From: Roseivirga sp. E12
GTDB taxonomy: Bacteria > Bacteroidota > Bacteroidia > Cytophagales > Cyclobacteriaceae
Assembly: GCF_017592825.1 (NCBI RefSeq)
Contig: NZ_JAGFMD010000001.1
Coordinates: 1,633,225 to 1,697,224 of the forward strand
Reading direction: 5' to 3'
DNA: 64,000 bases
In this document: positions 16,472 to 23,581 of the stretch, piece after piece
How the letters are laid out: each line of letters starts with the position of its first letter
Position numbering within the stretch: the first letter of the stretch is position 1
Notes under the pieces: model-generated
Databases searched by the model: none
Seen by the model: only the letters and a program-made list of their open reading frames with translations
What the model was told of the DNA's origin: nothing
Translations under genes and position numbers: made by a program

Positions 16472-16483
16472 CATAATATGTCA
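16469..16483 (+). promoter_or_regulatory. Palindromic operator copy 2, before the SnoaL-like gene
   Basis: The same TGACATA-A-TATGTCA palindrome as at 15730-15744, here overlapping the TGA stop of the regulator (16469-16471) and 48 bases before the next ATG. The surrounding 23 bases (16463-16485) are identical to the first copy, including CACCCC before the palindrome. Confidence 0.8.
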
Positions 16484-16530
16484 TAATCGGCTTTTAGGTT
16501 TGTAACATCATCAAACAAGAATCATCAATT

Positions 16531-16896
16531 ATGACAACACAAGAAGTTGCAACACAATGGGCAGAGTACTGCCGAACTGGTCAAATGGAAAAGGCACAGC
16601 AAGAGCTCTATAGCAAGGACTGTGTCAGCCTTGAAATGGAAGGTGCACAGGGGTTTCCACAAAGGGTTGAGGGCATTGAAGGCATTGCTGAAAAAGGTAA
16701 GCAATGGGAAGGAATGGTAGAAGAGTTCCATGGACTAGAAATCGATGGACCGATTGTAGCTGGTAACCACTTTACGGCAACAATGAAAATGGATATCACC
16801 ATGAAAGGTCAACCTAGAAGAACGGACGAAGAAATTGCTTTGTATAGAGTCGAGAATGGCAAAATTGTATCTGAGCAGTTCTTTTACGCTGTATAG
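16531..16896 (+). CDS. SnoaL/NTF2-like domain protein
   Basis: A 121-residue single-domain protein with the NTF2-like cone fold pattern: N-terminal helix with AEYCRTGQMEKAQQELYSKDCVSLEME, GFPQRVEGIEGIAEKGKQW, ATMKMDITMKG and a C-terminal YRVENGKIVSEQFFY. No signal peptide. Family members are small isomerases, hydrolases or ligand binders, so the reaction cannot be read off. It is the likely target of the upstream WYL regulator because its promoter carries the regulator's operator. Confidence 0.88.
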   Translation: MTTQEVATQWAEYCRTGQMEKAQQELYSKDCVSLEMEGAQGFPQRVEGIEGIAEKGKQWEGMVEEFHGLEIDGPIVAGNHFTATMKMDITMKGQPRRTDEEIALYRVENGKIVSEQFFYAV

Positions 16897-17422
16897 GCTA
16901 AGGAAATGTCTGCCCTTTTTACCCTGAGGATACGAAGGGACTTGTCCATTAACACAAGTTCCCTCGATAAACTCGGGATAGAAAGGTTAGTGGAGAAGGT
17001 CTCTGCCCAGAATGACGGAAACCTCCTCCACCCTTGCGCTTTCACTTCACAACCGCTGAAGCTAATGCTATCGCGGTGAAGCTTTAGCGTAAGCGTTCTG
17101 AGGCAGAACTTATCCGCGATAGCAGGATATGCTGACGAAACCTGCCTACCGCAGGCAGGGAGTCTCCCAAATAAATAGGGAGATTCTTTCGGTCCTGCCC
17201 TGCTTACAGCAGGCAAGCTCCCTCAGAATGACGATAAGTATGGGAAAGGCCTCCTCCAAAGGAGAAGGACAATAAGATTCTGGATCAAGTCCAAAATGAC
17301 GTTCCCTTTTTACGCTTCCCCCCTGTTGGTTTTTTCACCAACAAGTCACAACCAAATTGAACCAGCCTGCTCAAAAACTTGTATAGCATACCGGGGTAAA
17401 CAAGTCTAACTCCAAACATGCT
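16897..17422. other. Gene-free region with repeat element and hairpins
   Basis: Between the SnoaL-like gene and the next hypothetical gene there is no convincing coding frame. It holds a hairpin at about 16938-16965 (GGGACTTGT against ACAAGTTCCC with one bulge), fragments of a repeat (CCCAGAATGACGG near 17007-17019), the first full copy of a ~162-bp dispersed repeat (17096-17257) and A/T-rich sequence up to 17422. Confidence 0.7.
17096..17257 (+). repeat. Dispersed ~162-bp palindromic repeat, copy A
   Basis: Strongly similar over its length to 18102-18264: shared blocks include TTATC-GC-ATAGC, GAAACCTGCC, GAGATTCTTTCGGTC, CCCTGCTTACAGCAGGC and CTCCCTCAGAATGACG. It contains internal hairpins (CCTGCCT/AGGCAGG and CCTGC/GCAGG). 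The terminal blocks TTCTGAGG and CCTCAGAATGACG are inverted relative to each other, like a non-autonomous element or a large bacterial palindromic repeat. It lies in direct orientation to copy B. Confidence 0.75.
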
Positions 17423-18082
17423 ATGTTCAAACTTTTCAATTGGAAGAAGCCTAACCTAAAAGCTATAAGCCTACCCGACCTTGGTTGGGTCGAAGGAGAC
17501 ACAACAAAGACTATAAAGAAATGGGGAGATGCAGACGCCACCATGGCCATTTCACTCAACTTCTTCGAGGGTGAACCAGACATACCCACAGTCAAAGACA
17601 TTGACCAACTCCGGCAGTACTATCGCGATGCAATTGCCTCGGCCAAAGGAGGAATTATTGAGGTAGAATTGGTCGAGCTCCATGGCATCCAATGCATTAG
17701 AACAATCCTTAAATTCCCTCAAGAACCTAGTGGTAGTACTTACCTGACTTCCCTAGTGATCCCTTTTGCTATGTGCAGTTATGTCGTAAAAATTCAAGCA
17801 CCTGAGTTAGACCTTTCTGGCATGCGCGACTCCTTTATTATCAAGAAGTTACTGCGTGAAAATGTGATCTCAAAGACCAGTAATGGTTATAGCAATTGGG
17901 CATTAGATCCATACAAAGCTGATATACAAGGGCAAAACCTAATGCTTAGGTCCGAAGAGGCTAAGTGGGATGTTCGTTTCCCAAGCCATCCTTTGACTAA
18001 AAGTCGAAAACTCATCGCTGAGATTGAGAAGGGTATTCTATTTGATCAAAAGCTTTTGGATTTAAAGCGATTCGATAAATAG
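17423..18082 (+). CDS. Hypothetical protein between direct repeats
   Basis: A 219-residue soluble protein without signal peptide or membrane helix. Mixed alpha/beta pattern: TTKTIKKWGDADATMAISLNFFEG near the N-terminus, IIEVELVELHGIQCIRTILKFPQ and TYLTSLVIPFAMCSYVVKIQA as central strands, then a basic C-terminal helix (LTKSRKLIAEIEKGILF). No family is recognised. Two ~162-bp repeat copies in the same orientation flank it closely on both sides, so the gene could be lost or duplicated by recombination between them. Confidence 0.75.
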   Translation: MFKLFNWKKPNLKAISLPDLGWVEGDTTKTIKKWGDADATMAISLNFFEGEPDIPTVKDIDQLRQYYRDAIASAKGGIIEVELVELHGIQCIRTILKFPQEPSGSTYLTSLVIPFAMCSYVVKIQAPELDLSGMRDSFIIKKLLRENVISKTSNGYSNWALDPYKADIQGQNLMLRSEEAKWDVRFPSHPLTKSRKLIAEIEKGILFDQKLLDLKRFDK

Positions 18083-18101
18083 CTTCCTCCTTATAACACG
18101 T

Positions 18102-18264
18102 CACTCTGAGGCAAAGCTTATCAGCAATAGCGAGATATGCTGATGAAACCTGCCCTCTGTAGGCAGCGAGTCTTCCAAATCAATGATGAGATTCTTTCGG
18201 TCGTACCCTGCTTACAGCAGGCAAGCTCCCTCAGAATGACGGTAAGTATGGGAAAGGCTCCTCC
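18102..18264 (+). repeat. Dispersed ~162-bp palindromic repeat, copy B
   Basis: Second copy of the element at 17096-17257, with ends CGTCACTCTGAGG (from 18099) and CCTCAGAATGACG matching as inverted repeats in 12 of 13 positions. Internal CCTGC/GCAGG hairpin kept. A further end fragment, CGTCACTCTGAGG, occurs at about 18901-18913 after the GNAT gene. Most of the 18083-18396 gap is this repeat; the remaining ~130 bases are GC-rich without a recognisable signal. Confidence 0.75.
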
Positions 18265-18396
18265 AAGGGTGGACAATCACTTTTGAGCATTTGCATCGTT
18301 TATGCCCCCCGCTGGCGGGGTTAGGGAGTGGATATTTCGAGCTTGCCCTTAACGCTTTCGAGGGCTACCTTTACATCCTTTACCCTTGCAGAATAC

Positions 18397-18897
18397 ATGA
18401 CCGGAAACTTAGTAATTAGACCTGTTCGACTAGAAGAAGCACCTTTGTTAAAAGAGATTGGCGCTACTACTTTTCGGGAGACCTTTGCAGCACAGAATAC
18501 GGAAGAGAATCTTTCAGCTTACCTACAAAAAAGCTTTGACTTGGCGAATGTAAAGGAACAGCTCGTCTCATCAGTTTCGGAATTCTATTTTGTGGAAAAA
18601 GGAGGTGAGATTTATGGTTACCTTAAACTCAACACTTCTAAAAAAGGGCTAGAAATAGAAAGGATCTATGTACGCCAAACGGCTCAGGGTACTGGCATCG
18701 GCAAGGCAATGTTCGAGTTTAGTCTAGGCCTTGCGAAAACGAGGAAGTCAGAATGGTTATGGCTGGGCGTTTGGCAAGAGAATATCAAAGCAGTTGAATT
18801 CTATAAGCGACAAGGCATGGAGATTTTTGATGTCCGCCAGTTTCAACTTGGCAATGAGCTTCAAGATGACTTCTTGATGCGAATGCGAGTTGATTAA
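18397..18897 (+). CDS. GNAT family N-acetyltransferase
   Basis: A 166-residue protein from the ATG at 18397; an earlier in-frame start at 18328 would add 23 residues that do not fit the fold and overlap repeat-adjacent sequence. GNAT hallmarks: LVIRPVRLEEAPLLKEI, the strand IYGYLKLN, the acetyl-CoA loop ERIYVRQTAQGTGIGKAMFEF (Q/RxxGxG/A) and WLGVWQENIKAVEFYKRQGM. It is likely a ribosomal-protein- or small-amine-type acetyltransferase. The substrate cannot be deduced. Confidence 0.9.
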   Translation: MTGNLVIRPVRLEEAPLLKEIGATTFRETFAAQNTEENLSAYLQKSFDLANVKEQLVSSVSEFYFVEKGGEIYGYLKLNTSKKGLEIERIYVRQTAQGTGIGKAMFEFSLGLAKTRKSEWLWLGVWQENIKAVEFYKRQGMEIFDVRQFQLGNELQDDFLMRMRVD

Positions 18898-18976
18898 CAA
18901 CGTCACTCTGAGGAAATGGTCGGTATGTACTCTAAAGCTGATCATTCATTATATTGAACACTAAAACCAAAACCGA

Positions 18977-19168
18977 ATGAACAAAAAGAACTTATACTTA
19001 ATAGCTGGGACTCTAGCCGGGATAGTATTCGTTAGCTCTTTACTAGATGCTGAACCTGGCGCTATATTAGGAAGTATTTGGCTTTTTCGATTAGGATGGT
19101 TGATCATGACTACCTCGGCTTTTATAAGTTATTACAACATAAAAAAATCAGAGAAGCAATCTAATTAG
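18977..19168 (+). CDS. Small two-helix membrane protein
   Basis: A 63-residue frame starting with ATG; residues ~5-24 and ~33-53 are hydrophobic (LYLIAGTLAGIVFVSSLL and IWLFRLGWLIMTTSAFISY) and the C-terminus is basic. It is preceded by AT-rich sequence that could be a promoter. No family is recognised; real by composition and position in an otherwise empty stretch. Confidence 0.6.
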   Translation: MNKKNLYLIAGTLAGIVFVSSLLDAEPGAILGSIWLFRLGWLIMTTSAFISYYNIKKSEKQSN

Positions 19169-19233
19169 GACCTCAATTCGATGATTTAGGTAGTACCATC
19201 CTAAGAATGATGGAAATAAAGGTTCCTTCCTTA

Positions 19234-20139
19234 CTAGCGTTTAGCCAGCCTATACTTTAATGGTGTATAATTCGTGCGTTTTTTGAATATTCTGATAAAC
19301 GCTGCCTCGGCCGTATAGCCTACACCTTCAGCCACCTGAGAAATACTTTGTTCTGTGTTTTGTAACAACTCACTGGCCTTTAGCATACGCCATTGCAAAA
19401 CATAATTCATAGGAGTCTCACCAGTTAGTGCTCTGAACTTATTGATGAAATTAGTTCTAGACATGCCACTTACCTTGGCAAGCTGCTCTATCTGAATGTT
19501 TTGAGCATAATCACTATGAATCACCTTTAAGGCCTTGCTAATTCTCTCATGGAATAGCGCTGCAAATACTCCTGTAATATGATTATCTCCTTCAGCATAA
19601 GAGCGAAGTGTATGAATAAATAGTACTTCTCCCAGTTTTTGGATAATGACATCTCGCCCGGGCATTTCATTGTCTGCCTCAAAAGTTAAAATGTCAGTGA
19701 TTTGTCTTAACCATTGATTAGTCTCCTGATTTTGACTTGAAATATGAATGATGCTTGGCAACTCACCAAGGAATAGTCCGGCAACACTTCGGTCAAATTC
19801 AAAGTGACCACATACCAAGGTATTATTTGTTTCTGGTCCCTGAAAAACCGGGCATCCAGCATTTATTGATTCTACTACTTCTCCTCCTGAAACTCTTACA
19901 CTCGATTCACTATCGGCTATCCAGTGCCGAATACCATGCGGAAAGACAACAATATCTCCTTCCTTCAAAAGGATCCGTTCCTTAAGGGTTTGTAGTAGAC
20001 ATTGCCCCGAAACGACAATATGAAACTGTGCAAAAGGTACTGAAGGCACATTCATCCCCCACGGGGCGGAAAAATCAGATTTAAAGTAAAAAGCGCTCGA
20101 AAGCCTGATGCTCCTCAGTACGTCACTCAATGCATCCAT
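19234..20139 (-). CDS. AraC family transcriptional regulator with cupin sensor
   Basis: A 301-residue regulator: N-terminal AraC-cupin_6 domain (~1-190; FHIVVSGQCLL, LKEGDIVVFPHGIRHWI) and C-terminal double HTH (~200-300; NIQIEQLAKVSGMSRTNFINKFRALTGETPMNYVLQWRML, then AEGVGYTAEAAFIRIFKKRTNYTPLKYR). The DNA-binding part is well preserved. It is divergent from the YHS-domain gene with a 95-base shared promoter region holding a nine-base inverted repeat, which suggests it controls that gene. Confidence 0.92.
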   Translation of the reverse strand: MDALSDVLRSIRLSSAFYFKSDFSAPWGMNVPSVPFAQFHIVVSGQCLLQTLKERILLKEGDIVVFPHGIRHWIADSESSVRVSGGEVVESINAGCPVFQGPETNNTLVCGHFEFDRSVAGLFLGELPSIIHISSQNQETNQWLRQITDILTFEADNEMPGRDVIIQKLGEVLFIHTLRSYAEGDNHITGVFAALFHERISKALKVIHSDYAQNIQIEQLAKVSGMSRTNFINKFRALTGETPMNYVLQWRMLKASELLQNTEQSISQVAEGVGYTAEAAFIRIFKKRTNYTPLKYRLAKR

Positions 20140-20146
20140 TAATCGA

Positions 20147-20213
20147 AAATGTATTTTGAATCAATTTTTATGTACTTAATTATACTCATAGAACAAATAT
20201 GAACAATACATTT
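20147..20213. promoter_or_regulatory. Inverted repeat in the AraC/YHS divergent promoter
   Basis: AAATGTATT (20147-20155) and AATACATTT (20205-20213) are perfect inverted copies 49 bases apart, flanking the AT-rich region between the two divergent starts. The arrangement fits paired AraC-type half-sites, one near each gene. The function is inferred. Confidence 0.45.
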
Positions 20214-20234
20214 GATTAACAAAACTTAATCACA

Positions 20235-20690
20235 ATGAAAAAACTTTTAACAATTTGTATTATGGCAGCAACAGTCCAAGCGCATGCACAAGGTGTAAAT
20301 ACCAATCAAGATAAGGTGGCCAACAATGGTTACGACATTGTTAACTACTTCACTGCTAATAGTGCTGTCCGGGGGAGCAAAGACTATTCTGCACAACACA
20401 ATGGTGCCACTTATTACTTTGTCAACAGTGACCACCAAAAGCAGTTCAAAGCAAGCCCTGAGAAGTATTTACCTCAGTTTGACGGCTACTGTGCTTTTGC
20501 AGTTGCCCAAATGAATCAGAAGGTGCCCGTTGATCCAAAAACCTTTAGAGTGGATGACGGGAAACTGTATCTCTTCTTTAATGATTTCTATGAAGGGAAG
20601 CCTTTTAACACAATTATCCCTTGGTTAGGCAATGAGAATGAGATGGAGAAGATGGCTGCCGAGAATTGGAAAACGCTAAAGAACAAATAA
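20235..20690 (+). CDS. Exported YHS-domain protein
   Basis: A 151-residue protein with signal peptide (MKKLLTICIMAATVQAHA, cleavage after AHA). The YHS-like domain spans ~30-95: GYDIVNYFTANSAVRGS, TYYFVNSDHQKQFKASPEKYLPQFDGYCAFA. The single cysteine in GYC is the usual conserved position; YHS proteins may bind copper or other metals. The second half (VPVDPKTFRVDDGKLYLFFN) is the extended form common in such proteins. Divergent from the AraC gene, probably its target. Confidence 0.88.
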   Translation: MKKLLTICIMAATVQAHAQGVNTNQDKVANNGYDIVNYFTANSAVRGSKDYSAQHNGATYYFVNSDHQKQFKASPEKYLPQFDGYCAFAVAQMNQKVPVDPKTFRVDDGKLYLFFNDFYEGKPFNTIIPWLGNENEMEKMAAENWKTLKNK

Positions 20691-20710
20691 AACTGACTGA
20701 CTACTAAAAA

Positions 20711-20751
20711 CCCCGAAGGAACTCACCATGTACTGGTAAGAACTTTCGGGG
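20711..20751. terminator. Bidirectional hairpin between YHS and hydrolase genes
   Basis: CCCCGAA at 20711-20717 pairs with TTCGGGG at 20745-20751, and the stem continues imperfectly inward (GGAACT against AGAACT, then ACCA against TGGT). Located between converging genes with A-runs before it. A probable shared terminator. Confidence 0.75.
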
Positions 20752-20768
20752 TATTAATGACTCTATTT

Positions 20769-22160
20769 CTATTTGATCCTTTTCAATATCCAGTCTGACA
20801 CCAATGTCAATGCCTCAGGGGAAAAAGTCTCTTCAATATCGTCATACTCATTCATTGCACCAGTTTCCGCAGTCTGAAAGAAGTGATTAAGCCCTTCCAA
20901 TGCGATCACCTGATAGTCTTTGTTCTTTCCTTTTTCTAAGGCTGCTCTTATGCCTGCCTGGTTCACATCTGCTACTACCTGCTGATCCTTTGTTCCGTTG
21001 ATGGATAAGACTGGGCACTTTACTTTCTCAATCATATCGGCAGGGTTATAATGATAGAAATATCTCACCCATGGCGTTGTTCTCGCCTCCACTAGGCCTT
21101 TTAGAATCTCATCCCGCTGTGGGCTTTGACCTGCCATTGCTTCAAAGAAAGGCGACTTATTGTAGTAATCGGTAAGTTCTTGTCTCACCTCTTTGACATC
21201 TTTATCTGCTGAAGATATTGTCAGCACATCAGTGATAAAGTTTTTGTAAGCTTCTTCATCTGGTACTGGGAATTTCCTAAGGGTTACAGACTGGATGAGA
21301 TTAGTCTCAAAGCCAGAGACCCCGGTTCCTGCTAATAAGACCATAAAGTCAACATCCTTAGAACGAGCCGCTACCATAGGCGCAATTATCCCACCTTCGC
21401 TATGCCCTATCAGTCCAATTTGCTTCTTGTCAATATCGCTTCTGGTTTTTAAGTAGTCAATCGCGCTTTCGACATCAGTGGCAAAATCAGCTGACGTGGC
21501 CTCTGTAAAGTTGCCAGTCGATTCGTTCACCCCTCTATCATCATATCTCAATACAGCAATCCCTAACTTGGTTAAGTGATCGGCCAATACCAGAAAGGGT
21601 TTGTGTCCGAAAATCTCCTCATCGCGGTTTTGTGGTCCACTGCCAGTAATTAAAATAGCCACTGGATGTTTCTTGCCTGTCATCGGGATTGTCAGAGTAC
21701 CTGCGAGTTTCACATTGTCTTTTGTGTTCTCAAAAACCACCTCTTCCTCCTTATAAGGATAAGGCTTTGTCGGTTCCTGCGGTCTTACTCTTTTCTCAAC
21801 CACATCACCTGGCCCTGGGTATAACTTCAATGGCACCTGATTAGGCCCTTCAATGAAATGACCCTCAATATTGACGCTGTCTTTTCGAAAGGCGCCCTTA
21901 TACTCAAAACCAAAATTCTTACCGTCAATATGTAGTTGATTGTCTTGAAAGGTAGTTTTCTGTGTCTTGATACCGGTCAAATTTCTCGCTGGAATATCCA
22001 TGGTAGCAGCAAGCCCCTCGTCTGTATTGGCGATATGAAAGATGAACTGAATCTTGTTCTTTCCTCCACCAATTTCTCCATGCCAATCTCCGGTAATTTT
22101 CTGAGCGGAAAGGCTGAATTGAATTAGAATTGCGAATATGATTAATTGAAATGATCTCAT
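20769..22160 (-). CDS. Exported alpha/beta hydrolase (S9/dienelactone-hydrolase-like)
   Basis: A 463-residue secreted hydrolase. Signal peptide (FQLIIFAILIQFSLSAQ), an N-terminal beta domain (~20-130; GDWHGEIGGGKNKIQFIFHI, a DUF3887-like prefix), then the alpha/beta-hydrolase domain: HPVAILITGSGPQNRDE, LRYDDRGVNES, nucleophile elbow GHSEGG (Ser in IGLIGHSEGGIIAP), acid in NGTKDQQV and histidine in GLNHFFQ. An esterase or peptidase of the cell envelope; the substrate is not deducible. Located downstream of the ECF sigma operon but 92 bases away. Confidence 0.9.
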   Translation of the reverse strand: MRSFQLIIFAILIQFSLSAQKITGDWHGEIGGGKNKIQFIFHIANTDEGLAATMDIPARNLTGIKTQKTTFQDNQLHIDGKNFGFEYKGAFRKDSVNIEGHFIEGPNQVPLKLYPGPGDVVEKRVRPQEPTKPYPYKEEEVVFENTKDNVKLAGTLTIPMTGKKHPVAILITGSGPQNRDEEIFGHKPFLVLADHLTKLGIAVLRYDDRGVNESTGNFTEATSADFATDVESAIDYLKTRSDIDKKQIGLIGHSEGGIIAPMVAARSKDVDFMVLLAGTGVSGFETNLIQSVTLRKFPVPDEEAYKNFITDVLTISSADKDVKEVRQELTDYYNKSPFFEAMAGQSPQRDEILKGLVEARTTPWVRYFYHYNPADMIEKVKCPVLSINGTKDQQVVADVNQAGIRAALEKGKNKDYQVIALEGLNHFFQTAETGAMNEYDDIEETFSPEALTLVSDWILKRIK

Positions 22161-22252
22161 GATTATACTTTTTGATTTGTATTGGACGTACTTGTCCTGT
22201 CCGAAGCCTTGGCCTCCATTTTTTTGATTAAAACTTATTGATGAATTATGGC

Positions 22253-22864
22253 TTAGAGCTGCTGATCGAGCTCGCTATCGGATTCTTCATTTTCCATGCT
22301 GATGATCTTATCGCGCATAGCTCTGATGTCCTTCTTCTGTGATACATAGAAAGTCCTATGCTCCCACCTTGCGGCCATATATGTGACTGTAAAGAATATT
22401 ACCACCAATACAATGACCCACCAGGGAGAACCCGATTCTATCAATGAAAAGAGTGTTAGTAATACAACAGATAGTAAATAGAACCTACTCGTCTTTGAAA
22501 ACTTAACTTGATAATCAGCCGTTGCTATGGCATTATCCAAGTCACCTATCATGCTGCTATCAAAATTATCCTGAGTCCTAAGCCGCTTGTTTCTTATATA
22601 AAGAATGAACCCTGCGGTTACATACATCAGTACCACCATTAAGATACCCGATATGCTGTATTTATCTTTTAGGATGCTTGGTACGGCTACCATTGTGGCC
22701 GCCACTATATTGGCACCGATAAATATCTTTTCTGTTAAATCAGCCGTTCTTCTGGCCTTGTTTTTCTTCTTGATTACACGATTGTGCAAGGCAGTCTCGT
22801 CTATGGCATACATTGCCTGACCATTCTGCGCGTCCCATATTTTTTTCATCTCTTCAAACTCCAT
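22253..22864 (-). CDS. Four-helix membrane protein coupled to an ECF sigma factor
   Basis: A 203-residue protein: N-terminal cytoplasmic ~45 residues (EEMKKIWDAQNGQ and a basic stretch), membrane helices at about 47-62, 70-90, 127-143 and 147-164, and a long charged C-terminal tail (RAMRDKIISMENEE). Starts one base after the sigma gene's stop, so translation is coupled. A partner of the sigma factor is likely, perhaps an unconventional membrane anti-sigma protein, but it lacks the common zinc anti-sigma motif. Confidence 0.8.
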   Translation of the reverse strand: MEFEEMKKIWDAQNGQAMYAIDETALHNRVIKKKNKARRTADLTEKIFIGANIVAATMVAVPSILKDKYSISGILMVVLMYVTAGFILYIRNKRLRTQDNFDSSMIGDLDNAIATADYQVKFSKTSRFYLLSVVLLTLFSLIESGSPWWVIVLVVIFFTVTYMAARWEHRTFYVSQKKDIRAMRDKIISMENEESDSELDQQL

Positions 22865-22865
22865 G

Positions 22866-23366
22866 TTAAGTCACTTTTTCTGATTGCTTGGCGAGGTGTT
22901 TTTTGATTCTACTGATCCTAACCCCCACATAACTTTCCGAAATACCCACGATCTTCGACATCTCTTTATAACTAAATCCATCTAGTAACAAGAGACATAG
23001 AGATCTGTCTACATTATCTAAGCGAGCAATTTGTTCATAGAGCCAGTCTAGTCGGTCATCGGCAAAACCCGATTGTTCTGTTAAGACGTGTGCTTTCTGA
23101 TCGATACCTTCTCGCCCCTCCTGATGCTTGCGCTCTTTGCTACTCCACTTAAGAGCAGTGTTCAGCGCTATTCTATACATCCAAGTGGTGACTGCGCAGT
23201 CGTTCCTGAATTTTGGGACAGATCGCCAGACTTGAACAGCAATCTCTTGGAAGAGATCTTCCTGATCTTCAAGGTTAGCACCATAGGCCCTTACTACTTT
23301 AAAGAGGATGCCCTTGTGGTCTTTTAACCAGTCATTGAAGACTTGAGATTGTATTTGTTCTGTCAT
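22866..23366 (-). CDS. ECF-type RNA polymerase sigma factor
   Basis: A 166-residue sigma-70 family protein started at the ATG at 23364-23366, which fits the family; an earlier in-frame start adds five residues. Region 2 is seen in NLEDQEDLFQEIAVQVWRSVPKF and TTWMYRIALNTAL, region 4 in LLLDGFSYKEMSKIVGISESYVGVRISRIKKHL. Directs RNA polymerase to a small regulon. The gene following it encodes a membrane protein. Confidence 0.93.
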   Translation of the reverse strand: MTEQIQSQVFNDWLKDHKGILFKVVRAYGANLEDQEDLFQEIAVQVWRSVPKFRNDCAVTTWMYRIALNTALKWSSKERKHQEGREGIDQKAHVLTEQSGFADDRLDWLYEQIARLDNVDRSLCLLLLDGFSYKEMSKIVGISESYVGVRISRIKKHLAKQSEKVT

Positions 23367-23581
23367 TGAGCGAATTGTCAATAAGTTAGTACCACATCCT
23401 CCGCATTTTCTTACAAACAGTAAATCTTTTTTATTCTCAACCTATAGCCCTTCTTATTTCAGGACATTAAAAACTAGTGAAGAATAGCGGTCTCTTGGAC
23501 TTTGGTTAAAACTAAAATCCATTTGTTGTTGCAGAAAAGTCATTTTTGTCACACCTTAAGAATCTATCTTTTTGAGAAAAA

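Noticed and set aside
16884..17216. 110-residue minus-strand frame near the first repeat copy
   Set aside because: Lies in the gene-free repeat region, with composition following the repeat rather than a protein.
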